Source: a bacterium (lineage in GTDB: Bacteria; Electryoneota; Electryoneia; Electryoneales; Electryoneaceae). From it: a stretch of DNA of 64,000 nucleotides. Within the stretch, counting starts at the first letter, position 1. Every line of letters begins with the position of its first letter. Shown in pieces: positions 1 through 9,450 of this stretch. The stretch lies in NCBI GenBank assembly GCA_020444265.1, contig JAHLLH010000001.1, forward strand, positions 620,001-684,000, given 5' to 3'. A program made the translations under genes and the position numbers. A model generated the notes under the pieces. That model made no database searches. It was not told the origin of the DNA and saw only the letters and a list, made by a program, of their open reading frames with translations.

Positions 1-1762
1 TAGCATTTGTTTCCAGTTTGGTTAACACTTCCTGGAGATTCGTCAATGCTTTGTGCGTTTCACCGCCTTGAGTTGTATGTGAAGACTGTGGCATTGGAGA
101 CGAAGCTGGATGCGCTGATTGTTGGACTTGTGGTGCTTTAGCCGAGGTAGCAGCACCGTTGTCCGACACCTGCGAAACAGGATTGGAAGCCTGTGGTGTG
201 GCTTGAGCATTGACCTTGACTTCACGGCGGGCTGCCGTGGCCTCTGCCTTGCCAAATCGGCCACCTTGTGGTTCAGTCCGTTGCTTCCCCTCACGAGTAC
301 GACCCAGACGGCTGTCATCTCCTCGTGGAACAGCACCCGGTCGAGCTGAACGAGCTCGTGCTCGACCTGATGGCTGCAAGTCACCCGGAGTGTGCATCCG
401 CCATCCACGTGCCTTCATCCCCTCAACACCATTATCCACAGGCTGAGCAATGGTAGATTTCGGTGTGGATTGGGTGGCGTTTTGAACGGGTGCTTCTCGT
501 TGCTGAGCGGCACGTTCATTGGACTGAGGGCGAGCATCCGGTTTTGCCGGATTTACTTGCTTTGCCTGCTTCGCCGATTCGAAAGTCCGACCCTGTGGTG
601 ACTCCTGCTTCCCGGTGTTTGACTGTTCTTTCGCCAGTCCTGCGGGCAGCTTCACGTCCTGGGCTGCAGCTGGTTTCGGCTTTGTTGCAGCTGGATCAGC
701 AGCAGGTTTGGCCGTCTGCTGATTCACAGATTTCTCAGGTGCTGTATTGCCCTGACGGAGGGCCTTGACGATCTGGTTGCGTCGTTCACTTTCACTCAAC
801 GGCGCCGCTTTTTCCTCGGTCCGCTGGAATGTAATGCGTTCTACAACTTCTCCATTGCGAGCCTGGGACGCGTCAACAGGGATCGTTTGCTTGTGACCAG
901 CACTTTGGAGCGTTGGTTTTTCGATCTTGCCAGCTCCATTACCTGCTGCAGTCTTTTGGCCCTTCTCAGCGGGAGCTTCTGGAACTGGAAGACCCGTCCG
1001 GGAATCTATCCGCTGTGGTTTGAACTTCTTTACACGCGGCTGGGTTGGATCGGCCAGCTCGACCTTTTCCTCCCCACCACCCTTCGCTTTGATGGTTCCA
1101 TCTCTTCCTACTGCGGACTCCGCTTTCCCATCATCGCTACCTTTTTTGGCAGCATTCATCGCTTCGGCAAGCGCACGAAGGGAGCTTGCATCACCACCAC
1201 GACTTCTCGATAGATGGGATTTGACTTGCTCCAGCCAGGCTGCATCTACTGCAAAGTCTTCGTTCTTCGACTCTTCTTTAAGCTTTTTCTTGAGACGTCC
1301 ATCTTTGTTGCCGGGAGTCTCAATTTTACCAGAGAGGATGCCTAGTCTGAGCTCTTCCGTTTCTCGAAGATGGGCTTTGACCTGCTTGCGGAATTGTGGA
1401 ATGGCACGCGAAACACCGCCATTGTTACTCAGTTGAAGTTCCCTGCGCAACGCTGGATCTGCTGCTACCTTGTTCGATTTGCCAAGGCGACCTGCACGTT
1501 GAACACGAATCTTTTTCGCGCCAGCCTCCGTGCCGACCGTTTCAACCTTCAGGGGCGTACCATGTTTGTCGATAAAGGGTATTTTCTCGAACGATACCTC
1601 TCGGCCACCACGCACGTAGGCGACGGGGCGTGTGTTTTTCTTCCCGAGGATGGAGTTCAGCAGTTTCCCGAAGGGGCTGGCAGCCTTTTGTTTCCCTGAT
1701 CGACCAGCCGCTGCTGCTTCTCTGCCCCCAGGCGAGAAGAGCTGACTTAGTATCGCTTTCAT
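1..1762 (-). CDS. fliK: Flagellar hook-length control protein FliK-like, C-terminus beyond the window
   Basis: An open frame of 587 codons starts with ATG at 1762 and runs without a stop off the left edge; it is absent from the ORF track, presumably because it has no stop inside the window. The ATG overlaps the stop of the upstream motE-like gene (TGATGA), so translation is probably coupled. The visible part is low-complexity and rich in Lys, Ala, Gln, Pro, Ser and Arg, with a basic N-terminus (MKAILSQLF...). That fits the disordered ruler part of FliK, which measures hook length and switches export specificity through a C-terminal domain that lies outside this window. The call rests on position (last gene after fliJ/motE) and composition, not on a recognised domain. 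It could be another large export substrate. Confidence 0.72.
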   Translation of the reverse strand, partial: MKAILSQLFSPGGREAAAAGRSGKQKAASPFGKLLNSILGKKNTRPVAYVRGGREVSFEKIPFIDKHGTPLKVETVGTEAGAKKIRVQRAGRLGKSNKVAADPALRRELQLSNNGGVSRAIPQFRKQVKAHLRETEELRLGILSGKIETPGNKDGRLKKKLKEESKNEDFAVDAAWLEQVKSHLSRSRGGDASSLRALAEAMNAAKKGSDDGKAESAVGRDGTIKAKGGGEEKVELADPTQPRVKKFKPQRIDSRTGLPVPEAPAEKGQKTAAGNGAGKIEKPTLQSAGHKQTIPVDASQARNGEVVERITFQRTEEKAAPLSESERRNQIVKALRQGNTAPEKSVNQQTAKPAADPAATKPKPAAAQDVKLPAGLAKEQSNTGKQESPQGRTFESAKQAKQVNPAKPDARPQSNERAAQQREAPVQNATQSTPKSTIAQPVDNGVEGMKARGWRMHTPGDLQPSGRARARSARPGAVPRGDDSRLGRTREGKQRTEPQGGRFGKAEATAARREVKVNAQATPQASNPVSQVSDNGAATSAKAPQVQQSAHPASSPMPQSSHTTQGGETHKALTNLQEVLTKLETNA

Positions 1763-2388
1763 CAGATTGAGCTCCTCGCGTAGGCACGGGAGAGGTATTT
1801 CGCCACTTCTGCAGCACGCTCACGAGGCATGGCGGCGAGAATCCGTGCCGCCTGTCGCTGCTTCATCTTAAGCAGCAGTTCCGCATTGGCCTTGTCCCCA
1901 AGCCGGTTCATGATGGCTGCAGCATCGGCAGGTTTCATCTGCTCGACAATTTTTGACAGACGAGCAGCATTCGCCTGGTCCAGACTGTCCGCCTGTGTTG
2001 CCAATACAGCAATAAGCCGTTCGAGTTCGTTGACTTGATCGCGAGTTGTTGTCAGCTCTGCTTTGGTTCCCTGCAACTCCTGGTTGAGCGGTGTGGTTTC
2101 TGCCACCAGCGCTGAGTCGACAATACTCGCAGTTTCCTCACGGATTTCGGCACGCTTGGCAGCTTCTATTTCTTCTTCAGTCTTTGCAGACTGAGGGCCC
2201 GCTCTTCCGGAGATGTCCCATGTCAGGTTGAGGCCTTCTTCCTCTTCGACCATGGCCTGCGTGGAATCGGTCATCCCCTCTTCGGGCCATTCTACCGTGG
2301 CCTTCAGGAAGAAATAGTTCGCCGCAAAGAAGACGAGATAGCCGACGATGAGGACGATGATGAGTGGTTTGATCTTGCTACGATCCAT
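1762..2388 (-). CDS. MotE/YlxF-like flagellar membrane protein (MgtE_N-type C-terminus)
   Basis: 208 residues. An N-terminal transmembrane segment (about residues 8-28) is followed by an acidic linker, a coiled-coil stretch (about 85-145), and a C-terminal helical region (KIVEQMKPADAAAIMNRLGD...) resembling the MgtE N-terminal domain. Small proteins of this build sit beside fliJ in many flagellar operons (YlxF in Bacillus, MotE in rhizobia) and are thought to chaperone or stabilise motor or export components from the membrane. The gene lies 43 nt after fliJ and overlaps the fliK start by one base. Family membership is inferred from layout and motif; the exact role is not shown by the sequence. 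Confidence 0.75.
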   Translation of the reverse strand: MDRSKIKPLIIVLIVGYLVFFAANYFFLKATVEWPEEGMTDSTQAMVEEEEGLNLTWDISGRAGPQSAKTEEEIEAAKRAEIREETASIVDSALVAETTPLNQELQGTKAELTTTRDQVNELERLIAVLATQADSLDQANAARLSKIVEQMKPADAAAIMNRLGDKANAELLLKMKQRQAARILAAMPRERAAEVAKYLSRAYARSSI

Positions 2389-2431
2389 GGTTCAACTCGT
2401 TCTCTACGCAGATTGTGCCTGCGTGTATGGT

Positions 2432-2887
2432 TCATCCCCGGTGACCTTTTTCAAGCGTCTGTTTCCGGGTGCCGATATCATCCAGCATGTTCTGGGTTTC
2501 AGAAAGTGTCGCCTGACGATGTTCTTCCTGGCGACGTTCCTTCAACCGTTCCAGAACCCTCTTTTCTTTACTCACTTCCGTTAGCCGCTCACGCGCTTCC
2601 TCAACGAGTTTTGCAGCCTTATCTACTTCCAGATTCTGAGTTCTGATCCGTGTACGCAATTCACGGTACCAACTATTGTGCAGAACAGCGTCCCCAGCTC
2701 GCATGCTGCCTTGAATGCGCTGCCGTTGCTGAACTTCCTCATCCGCAAGCTGATCAATCAGGGTTCTCAGTTTCCGCTCTTCTTCAAGCAGCAGACCCTG
2801 CGCATCACCAAGCTCGCGTTGCCGTAACCGTTCTTCGCTGAGTTTGGCGTCCATGACTCGCTGCAACCGGAAACGGAATCGTTTCAT
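2432..2887 (-). CDS. fliJ: Flagellar export protein FliJ
   Basis: 151 residues, almost entirely charged heptad-type helix (MKRFRFRLQRVMDAKLSEERL...), with the basic N-terminus and length usual for FliJ. FliJ is the central coiled-coil stalk inserted into the FliI hexamer of the flagellar type III export apparatus; it couples ATPase activity to the FlhA gate and escorts chaperones. It starts 20 nt after fliI on the same strand, the canonical neighbour. FliJ proteins diverge strongly, so the assignment leans on position plus coiled-coil character. Confidence 0.85.
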   Translation of the reverse strand: MKRFRFRLQRVMDAKLSEERLRQRELGDAQGLLLEEERKLRTLIDQLADEEVQQRQRIQGSMRAGDAVLHNSWYRELRTRIRTQNLEVDKAAKLVEEARERLTEVSKEKRVLERLKERRQEEHRQATLSETQNMLDDIGTRKQTLEKGHRG

Positions 2888-2906
2888 GCAACCATCCCGC
2901 CAGCCA

Positions 2907-4244
2907 TCAGCTACTCACCTCGATGATGCGCTGCCAGGCGTCCTCCAGCTTGCCGGCATCATCGATTTCCTGCTGCAGGATTTCTGTTACTACATCTCGT
3001 TTGGCGATCGCTCGATCGATCTTCGGATTGGAGCCCGGTTTGTAGGCACCAATGTTAATCAAATCTTCATTTTCACGGTACACCGCGAGATCCGCCAATA
3101 CACGTTTTGCTGCATCTTTCAAATCTTTCGGAACGACATCAACCATGACACGGCTGACACTTTCGAGCACGTCAATCGCCGGATAGTGGTTCTCAGCAGC
3201 CATTTTCCGTGACAGGACAATGTGCCCATCGAGGATGGACCGGACTGCATCCGCAACCGGCTCATTCATATCGTCCCCTTCCACCAGCACCGTGTAAAGG
3301 GCAGTGATCGATCCTCTCCTCGCTCGCCCTGCGCGTTCAAGCAGCTTGGGCAGCAGGGCAAATACACTAGGTGTATAGCCACGGGTTGTCGGTGGTTCTC
3401 CAATGGCCAACCCGATTTCACGCTGTGCAAGGGCCAGACGGGTAACACTATCCATCATAAGCAGAACATCTTTGCCCTGGTCCCTGAAATACTCCGCAAT
3501 CGCAGTCGCCAGCATTGCGCCTTTAATACGAATCAGGGCGGGCTGATCGGAGGTAACGACTACAACGACGCTTCTCGCCAACCCTTCTTTACCGAGGTCA
3601 CGCTCGATGAAATCTCGAACCTCACGTCCACGTTCCCCGATCAGGGCAATCACGTTTACCTGGGCCGCTGTATTTCTTGCGACCATACCCATTAATACGC
3701 TTTTGCCGACGCCGGATCCGGCGAAGACGCCAAAACGCTGCCCTTTTCCGCAGGTCAACAAACCGTCTATCGCTCGAATACCAAGCTCTAACGGTTCCAG
3801 AACCCGTTCTCGTTCCATCGGGTGGGGTGGATTGGCTGCGATCGGAACAGATGAATCTATTTCTGGCGGAGCATCTCCATCGAGTGGAGCACCCAAGCCA
3901 TCAAGTACCCGACCCAATAGCGAATCCCCCACTCCAACCGTGAAAGGTCGTCTAAGAGAACGTACAATACTGCCAGGATGAATACCCTGGATGTCACCAA
4001 GCGGCATCAAGAGAACCTGGTGTTCGCGAAAACCAACCACTTCTGCCAGGCCACATCGTGTCCCGGTCCGGTCCAGAATCTCACAAATTTCACCGATCGA
4101 GGTATCCGGTCCAGTCGACTCGATTACGAGGCCGATCACCCTGGTCACCCGACCACGTGGCACGAGCGGCATCGCCCGTTCGAGACGATCCTCGTAACGG
4201 GTGAAGGCTTGTTCCACATCAGGTGCTAGGGTTACGGCATTCAT
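2907..4244 (-). CDS. fliI: Flagellum-specific ATPase FliI
   Basis: 445 residues, the normal FliI length. It has the F1-beta-like fold signature with Walker [12 protein letters not shown] at 172-182 (Lys181), the family block [12 protein letters not shown], and the Walker B-like stretch [20 protein letters not shown] with the conserved [18 protein letters not shown]. It powers loading of export substrates at the cytoplasmic face of the flagellar type III apparatus and works with FliH and FliJ. The ATG overlaps the fliH stop by 4 nt, so the two are translationally coupled. Confidence 0.97.
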   Translation of the reverse strand: MNAVTLAPDVEQAFTRYEDRLERAMPLVPRGRVTRVIGLVIESTGPDTSIGEICEILDRTGTRCGLAEVVGFREHQVLLMPLGDIQGIHPGSIVRSLRRPFTVGVGDSLLGRVLDGLGAPLDGDAPPEIDSSVPIAANPPHPMERERVLEPLELGIRAIDGLLTCGKGQRFGVFAGSGVGKSVLMGMVARNTAAQVNVIALIGERGREVRDFIERDLGKEGLARSVVVVVTSDQPALIRIKGAMLATAIAEYFRDQGKDVLLMMDSVTRLALAQREIGLAIGEPPTTRGYTPSVFALLPKLLERAGRARRGSITALYTVLVEGDDMNEPVADAVRSILDGHIVLSRKMAAENHYPAIDVLESVSRVMVDVVPKDLKDAAKRVLADLAVYRENEDLINIGAYKPGSNPKIDRAIAKRDVVTEILQQEIDDAGKLEDAWQRIIEVSS

Positions 4245-5113
4245 CCGGACCCTCCCTTTTCACGCTCAGCTTGAGAATTGGAGGGTTCCGGGATCAGAGC
4301 GAGATGGACTTCATCGAGAATGGTCTCGATGGTTGCATCAATGGATCCACCAGCGCTTTCGAGGATCACTCCGCCGGGAGAAACCCGTTGACTGATCTGG
4401 ATATCAATGTCTTTTATCCCTTCACTCAGGGCTAACAGATCTGCTCGTGATTCCTGCAAACTCTGAGCGTCCGCACTGTTCACCCAGAGGATCACCTTGG
4501 TTCGCTCAATTGACTGCTGAATCGCTTCACTTGCCAGTTTGACAGCGACTTCACGATTATGCTCAGCTGTATCTCCAACCACCTTTCGTGCGATGGCCAT
4601 CGAAAAGTTGACCAGACGTCGCTCGACATGGTGGAAGTAGCTACGAGTCTCTTTTCGGATTGACTCGAGGAATTCAACAATCTGGGCGACACTGGCGGCA
4701 ACCGCCTGCTTCCCTTCGACCATCCCCTGCTGATACCCCTCATCGCGACCCTTTGCGAACGCAGCTTCCTCTCGCTTGTCCGCTTCCTCTTTCAAACGGG
4801 CAACGTCCGCCTGAAAACGTGCTTCTCGTTCCTCGAGGGTTTCGACTTTGCCAAGACCGTATCTAGCTGGATCATACGCCACCCGCACCGCAGACTTCGC
4901 CAGAGACTCAAGCTGAATCTTGCCTTGAGCCACTGCCTTTGGCGCGGCGGGAGGATGCACCACAGCCGTCGATGTCTCTTCGACAACGTGGTACTGCCCG
5001 CCTCGAATCACGCGTGATGCTTTTGGCATAACACGGTCACCATGCCTGACGACACCGTCTTCCGCGTATTCCAATTCGCGTGAACTAGACCATTTGGTCT
5101 TCTGCTGAGTCAT
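4241..5113 (-). CDS. fliH: Flagellar assembly protein FliH
   Basis: 290 residues: a divergent N-terminal third, a charged helix rich in Glu/Lys/Arg (about 105-150, [20 protein letters not shown]), then the conserved C-terminal region ([22 protein letters not shown]...) typical of FliH/YscL. FliH negatively regulates FliI and tethers it to the C-ring. The frame overlaps the end of fliG by 29 nt if the first ATG is used; a later ATG (residue 29) would remove the overlap, so the start is not certain. It overlaps fliI by 4 nt. Confidence 0.92.
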   Translation of the reverse strand: MTQQKTKWSSSRELEYAEDGVVRHGDRVMPKASRVIRGGQYHVVEETSTAVVHPPAAPKAVAQGKIQLESLAKSAVRVAYDPARYGLGKVETLEEREARFQADVARLKEEADKREEAAFAKGRDEGYQQGMVEGKQAVAASVAQIVEFLESIRKETRSYFHHVERRLVNFSMAIARKVVGDTAEHNREVAVKLASEAIQQSIERTKVILWVNSADAQSLQESRADLLALSEGIKDIDIQISQRVSPGGVILESAGGSIDATIETILDEVHLALIPEPSNSQAEREKGGSG

Positions 5114-6098
5114 GGCTGATCACAATTTGGCCTTCGTCCTCCAGACGGCGGATAACATCAATAATCCGCTGCTGGACCTCTTCCACTTCACGCAGCCGCA
5201 CGGGACCCATGTAAGAAAGTTCTTCCTCCACCATCTCGGCGGCACGACGCGACATGTTCGAAAGGATCTTTGCTTTTAGTTCCTCGCTCGAGGCCTTGAG
5301 CGCCATGGCGAGTTCCTTGTTGTCGACTTCGCGGAGCACCTTCTGGATCGAACGATCGTCGAGGTTGATAACATCCTCGAACACGAACATCAGGTTTTTG
5401 ATTTCGGCAGCAAGATCCGGGTTTTCTTTGGCAATGCCAGACAGAATGTTCTTTTCGAACCTCTGGCCAACGAGGTTGAGAATGTCCGCAGCCTGCTGGA
5501 TGCCACCGAGCTTACTCGCCCCAGCACTGAAGTCAATCCGGCTTTCTAGCACACGCTCAACGGCACCAATCGTCTCCGGGCTGACTCGCTCCATCTGGGC
5601 GAGACGGTACATGACATCGACTTGAAGCTGAGGTGACAGCTCTGTTAAAACGTTGCTCGCCTGAACCGGGTTCAGCTGGCTCAGGACGAGAGAAATGGTC
5701 TGGGGGTGTTCCTTCTGCAGGAAGGCGAGGAGCTGGTTGGTATCAACATTCTGCAAGACGTTGAAACCCTTAACCTGAAGAGCACGCTGAACACGCTTGA
5801 TAATCTCAAGCGCCTTCGGTTCACCCATCGCATTCTCTAGAATTTCCTGGGCGTAGTTCAAACCACCTGCAGCAATGTATTCCTGCGCGAGAACCATCTG
5901 GTGAAATTCCTGGTTGATCTCATGCAGAAGATTGCTCGGCACCCCTTCAAGGCGTGCGATTTCACGCGTCAGCTTCTCCACCTCATTCTCGTTGAGGTGT
6001 TTATAGACCTCGCCTGAAGCTTTCGCCCCTAAGGCGACCATGAAGATTGCTGCCTTCTTGGCCCCCGAAATGGTTGTGATGGTTGCTTCTTTCGCCAC
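5085..6098 (-). CDS. fliG: Flagellar motor switch protein FliG
   Basis: 337 residues, full length for FliG. The N-terminal FliF-binding domain (KAAIFMVALGAKASGEVYKHLNENE), the middle domain with EHPQTISLVLSQL, and the charged C-terminal torque helix region (FVFEDVINLDDRSIQKVLREVDNKELAMALK) are all visible. FliG forms the rotor ring that interacts with the MotA stator and controls rotation sense. It sits 13 nt downstream of fliF. Confidence 0.98.
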   Translation of the reverse strand: MAKEATITTISGAKKAAIFMVALGAKASGEVYKHLNENEVEKLTREIARLEGVPSNLLHEINQEFHQMVLAQEYIAAGGLNYAQEILENAMGEPKALEIIKRVQRALQVKGFNVLQNVDTNQLLAFLQKEHPQTISLVLSQLNPVQASNVLTELSPQLQVDVMYRLAQMERVSPETIGAVERVLESRIDFSAGASKLGGIQQAADILNLVGQRFEKNILSGIAKENPDLAAEIKNLMFVFEDVINLDDRSIQKVLREVDNKELAMALKASSEELKAKILSNMSRRAAEMVEEELSYMGPVRLREVEEVQQRIIDVIRRLEDEGQIVISHDSAEDQMV

Positions 6099-6111
6099 GG
6101 GTCACACTCCC

Positions 6112-7734
6112 TTAGTACTCGTCAACCAGCCAGGTTTTCAGCAGACGTGCCGCTACTTCGGGCCGTTCACCCGCGAAGTCGACAATCTGCTGCTGAAGCT
6201 GATTGGCTTCGATTACTTCACTCGGCAATTCGCTGTCAATGTCAGGAAGGGCAAGCATCTCCCCCCCCTCGCCAATGGCCCCTGGCAGGGCTGCCAGCGA
6301 CTGCTTGCCACCCGGCAGGGCGGCGATACGACGTTCCCACACTTCTCGTGCAGCCTGGCTGGATTTACTCAGCAGGTTACGTACATAGAAGAGGCCACCC
6401 AGGACAGCTGCGGCAAGCAACAGGTTTCGCAGGATATCAGGACCAAACCGCTGCAACCAGGTCCAGATGGTATCTTCCGGGATCAGGTTTGAGGGCGGGG
6501 CTTGGAAAGCAATATTGATAACAGATACCTCATCGCCACGGTCCTCATTGACACCCAATGCCCCACGTACCGCCTCGGTAATCATCTGCATCTCACGAGG
6601 GGTACGGTCACGATATTCCATCGTGGCATTGCCGTCAGCATCCTCAACCTGCTCGTAGGCACCGTCGATGATGACCGATGCGGTAATCCTTTTAATTCCC
6701 CCACTCTGGGAAGTTGTGGTCGAAATAGTTTTTGATACTTCGTAGTTGGTAACTGAATTGGATTCGTTCGCCTGGTCCGTCGTGCCTGCCTGGGATTGGC
6801 CTGAATCTGCACCACCAGCGGCTTCTTGCTTCTCACTCGTTCGAGTCGTCTCATTAAGCTCTTCACTTCGAACCGCTGTAAGCTCCGGATCAAACAACTC
6901 ACTCATTGTCTCGCTGCGCGTGAAATCGAGATCGGTCGAGACGCGGACGATGGATTTATCATGACCGAGCAGCTGGTTCAGCATGCTCTGCACCTTTTCG
7001 GTGAGATTCTGCTCAACCGTCTGCTTCAGTTGCAACTGGGTGGTCGACAGCGCCATCAAGGGGTCACGGTCGGACATATTTGATAGGATATTGCCGCGCG
7101 CATCAATGATGGTCACGCGATTGGGTTCGAGCCCTTCGACAGCTGATGCCAGCAAGTGGGTAATACCCTGAACCTGTGGCTGACTCAAACCTGAACGAAG
7201 TTTCATCGCGACCGAAGCGGTAGGTTCTTTCTCTTTTTCGCGGAACAACGCCTGCTCGGGCAACACAATATGGACACGTGCCTGATCAATCTCGTCCAGA
7301 GATTCAATGGTCCTGCTCAGCTCTCCTTCGAGGGCACGCCGAAAGTTGAGCTTCTGGACAAATTCGCTCATACCGAGATTGGTCTGGTCAAAAATTTCAA
7401 ACCCGGTCGATCGTTTGCTCGGCAGACCTTCCTGGGCCAGCTGGATTCGTGCCTCATACTGGGAGTCACGAGATACCAGGACTCGGCTTCCGCCCTGCTC
7501 CAGCCTGTACTCGATGCCGTTCTCATCCAGCCAATCAACCACTTTCCCTGCATCTTCGGCGGGCAGGTTGGAGAACAACGGCACGTAGTCTGGCGTTCCC
7601 GCCCAGTAGACGATGCCATAGAGTCCTAGCAGACCACCGGCAACGACTGCGATGAGAACGATTTTCTGACCAATGCTCAGGTTGGCAAATACAGTCCCGA
7701 GCCGGTCACCGAATGACCCAAACATTCCAGCCAT
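6112..7734 (-). CDS. fliF: Flagellar MS-ring protein FliF
   Basis: 540 residues. Transmembrane segments lie near the N-terminus (about 25-45) and near residue 435-455 (ILRNLLLAAAVLGGLFYVRNLL). Between them is the periplasmic YscJ/FliF domain with VDWLDENGIEYRLEQGGSRVLV and the FliF signature region RKALEGELSRTIESLDEIDQARVHIVLPE. The C-terminal tail ends in the FliG-binding segment (ERPEVAARLLKTWLVDEY). It forms the membrane MS ring on which rotor and export gate assemble. It lies between fliE (3 nt) and fliG in the usual order. Confidence 0.98.
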   Translation of the reverse strand: MAGMFGSFGDRLGTVFANLSIGQKIVLIAVVAGGLLGLYGIVYWAGTPDYVPLFSNLPAEDAGKVVDWLDENGIEYRLEQGGSRVLVSRDSQYEARIQLAQEGLPSKRSTGFEIFDQTNLGMSEFVQKLNFRRALEGELSRTIESLDEIDQARVHIVLPEQALFREKEKEPTASVAMKLRSGLSQPQVQGITHLLASAVEGLEPNRVTIIDARGNILSNMSDRDPLMALSTTQLQLKQTVEQNLTEKVQSMLNQLLGHDKSIVRVSTDLDFTRSETMSELFDPELTAVRSEELNETTRTSEKQEAAGGADSGQSQAGTTDQANESNSVTNYEVSKTISTTTSQSGGIKRITASVIIDGAYEQVEDADGNATMEYRDRTPREMQMITEAVRGALGVNEDRGDEVSVINIAFQAPPSNLIPEDTIWTWLQRFGPDILRNLLLAAAVLGGLFYVRNLLSKSSQAAREVWERRIAALPGGKQSLAALPGAIGEGGEMLALPDIDSELPSEVIEANQLQQQIVDFAGERPEVAARLLKTWLVDEY

Positions 7735-7737
7735 GGC

Positions 7738-8043
7738 TTAGACCTGCATCCTCATGACTTCCTTGTAGGCATCGACAATCTTGTTCCGAATTTCCATCAT
7801 CAACTGGAACGATGTCTGTGCCTCCTCCATCGCCACCATAACCTGGTGAACGTCCTCGATTTGGCCGGTCAGCATCCGACGAGTCGATTCTTCCGCAGTC
7901 TTCTGCAGATTATCAACGTCGCCAACGAGGCCTTTCAGCGTATCCCCAAAGGAAGGACCCTGGTTCTTTTGCAAATCCTCGGCCTTCTGGATTTCCTTCG
8001 GGAATTGACCGCTGATTTGTCCAATCCTAGAGATGTCAGCCAT
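7738..8043 (-). CDS. fliE: Flagellar hook-basal body complex protein FliE
   Basis: 101 residues with the conserved FliE C-terminal helix (HQVMVAMEEAQTSFQLMMEIRNKIVDAYKEVMRMQV). It links the MS ring/export gate to the rod. The ATG has a strong AGGAGG seven bases upstream, and the stop is 3 nt before fliF. FliE normally follows flgC directly; here a hypothetical gene intervenes. Confidence 0.96.
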   Translation of the reverse strand: MADISRIGQISGQFPKEIQKAEDLQKNQGPSFGDTLKGLVGDVDNLQKTAEESTRRMLTGQIEDVHQVMVAMEEAQTSFQLMMEIRNKIVDAYKEVMRMQV

Positions 8044-8087
8044 GATGCTGCCTCCTGACGCTGTTTCGTGCCCTTCGAACGATTGAG

Positions 8088-8468
8088 CTATGCATAAGAA
8101 TCAAAGTTTCTGCCTAAATGGGGTGGGCTGATCCTGGTTGGAGCAGACTCCCCATCTTGTAGAGTACGATCCGCACCTGTCTCCGTCAACAGCGGACCAC
8201 GATTCATCGATGGAGCTGGGATGGAAGATGGCTCACGTACCGTATGGTTTTTTTGGACTTGAGTTGAAGACAAATGTGGATTTGACATGCCAGGTGCTGG
8301 GTTCGTTGCAGTACCGTTGAGCCGTGCATTCCGGACACGTGCCGCAGCAGCCGCGAAACGAGGATTGCCGGCTTGGCCAACAACCTTGTTATCGCCGCGA
8401 ACGCCTTGTTGCATTCGCTTCTGCTCTATCAGTGTCTGGAGTCGATGCAACTTCGGATCAACCTGCAC
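8088..8468 (-). CDS. Hypothetical protein encoded between flgC and fliE
   Basis: 126 residues, not recognised. It begins with GTG behind GGAG. The N-terminal 45 residues are basic and helical (MQVDPKLHRLQTLIEQKRMQQG...); the remainder is rich in Asn, Pro, Ser and Thr and probably disordered. There is no signal peptide, transmembrane segment or cysteine. It lies inside the basal-body operon with gaps of 24 and 44 nt, so it is co-transcribed with flagellar genes. It could be a lineage-specific rod/export accessory protein or an export substrate; nothing in the sequence decides. Confidence 0.7.
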   Translation of the reverse strand: MQVDPKLHRLQTLIEQKRMQQGVRGDNKVVGQAGNPRFAAAAARVRNARLNGTATNPAPGMSNPHLSSTQVQKNHTVREPSSIPAPSMNRGPLLTETGADRTLQDGESAPTRISPPHLGRNFDSYA

Positions 8469-8492
8469 GTCGTACTCTCCGGGTTAACGGGT

Positions 8493-8993
8493 TTAGATGT
8501 CCATCGCTCGTTTGGCCATCGATTTTGCCGCTTCAATCGCAGCAACGTTAGCCTCATAGTTCCTTGTGGCGGCAATCATGTCCACCATTTCTGTGATGAT
8601 ATTGATCTTCGGCTTTGCGACATAACCAAATTCATTCGCATCGGGGTGGGTCGGATCGTAGTAAAATTCAGGCTGTTTTGTATCACGTACTTCGTCCCAC
8701 TTGACACCGGAGAAATTGCTCTGTTCCATCATCGAAGAAAAGCTGTTCATGTGACCGGAACCTGGAGTGTCCATCTCCAGTCGACGAGTCGGATCTTTCT
8801 TCAGATGGACGGTATTTACCTCTTGCGGCGCTTCCGTAAAGACAGAAATCCGACGACGATAAGGACCGCCCTCGGGAGTTCGGGTTGTGTTGACATTGGC
8901 GATGTTTTCAGCAATGGAATCCATCCGCCGACGCTGTGCCGACAAGCCAGTCGAGCTGATGTCGATAGACGAAAATATGCCGCGAACTTGCAT
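8493..8993 (-). CDS. flgC: Flagellar basal-body rod protein FlgC
   Basis: 166 residues. The N-terminal rod signature (GIFSSIDISSTGLSAQRRRMDSIAENIANVNTTRT) and the C-terminal heptad (INIITEMVDMIAATRNYEANVAAIEAAKSM) are both present, as expected for proximal-rod proteins whose termini pack as coiled coils. It is slightly longer than the usual 135-150 residues because of the middle section. It follows flgB by 15 nt. It is exported by the flagellar type III route without a cleaved signal. Confidence 0.97.
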   Translation of the reverse strand: MQVRGIFSSIDISSTGLSAQRRRMDSIAENIANVNTTRTPEGGPYRRRISVFTEAPQEVNTVHLKKDPTRRLEMDTPGSGHMNSFSSMMEQSNFSGVKWDEVRDTKQPEFYYDPTHPDANEFGYVAKPKINIITEMVDMIAATRNYEANVAAIEAAKSMAKRAMDI

Positions 8994-9008
8994 CGTCCCT
9001 CGCTTTCC

Positions 9009-9419
9009 CTACGGAAGATGTGTCAGGGTACGGATCTTGTTGAACAAACCTGCTGCCCTCTTGGCAGTCAACTGGTAGTGGATGGAGTTTGTGGCCAGTC
9101 GAGTCATTTGCTGATCTATGTCAACAGCGTTGGTCCCAGCGGGATTCACTGCATCCTCATCCTCTACAATCAACGGTTTCACGCTCTTCGGATCGGGTTG
9201 GTATGGCATGTGGTTGGAATGGCTCATCACCAACTTGTTGTTCGGATTGCCTAGCGCCCTTGAAAGACGTTCCTCAAAGGTGACCCGTCTTGGTGTATAG
9301 CCAGGAACTTCCACATTTACGATGTTCGAAGCGAGGGCCTTTTGACGCATCGTCTGGGCGTCAAGCGCATTCTTCAGAATGGGCATCGAGGTTTGGCCGT
9401 ATAAAACTTCACGCAGCAT
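9009..9419 (-). CDS. flgB: Flagellar basal-body rod protein FlgB
   Basis: The start chosen is the ATG at 9419 (MLREVLYGQTSMPILK..., 136 residues), not the 163-residue track ORF, because GGGAG lies 6 nt upstream and the sigma-54 promoter at 9451-9466 would place the transcript start near 9440, downstream of the longer start. The rod motif ALDAQTMRQKALASNIVNVEVPGYTPRRVTFEERL is clear, as is the C-terminal helix (TRLATNSIHYQLTAKRAAGLFNKIR). FlgB is the proximal rod component and the first gene of this flagellar operon. Confidence 0.96.
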   Translation of the reverse strand: MLREVLYGQTSMPILKNALDAQTMRQKALASNIVNVEVPGYTPRRVTFEERLSRALGNPNNKLVMSHSNHMPYQPDPKSVKPLIVEDEDAVNPAGTNAVDIDQQMTRLATNSIHYQLTAKRAAGLFNKIRTLTHLP

Positions 9420-9450
9420 CGCACACTCCCGGTTCCGTCGCTCGCTTAAA

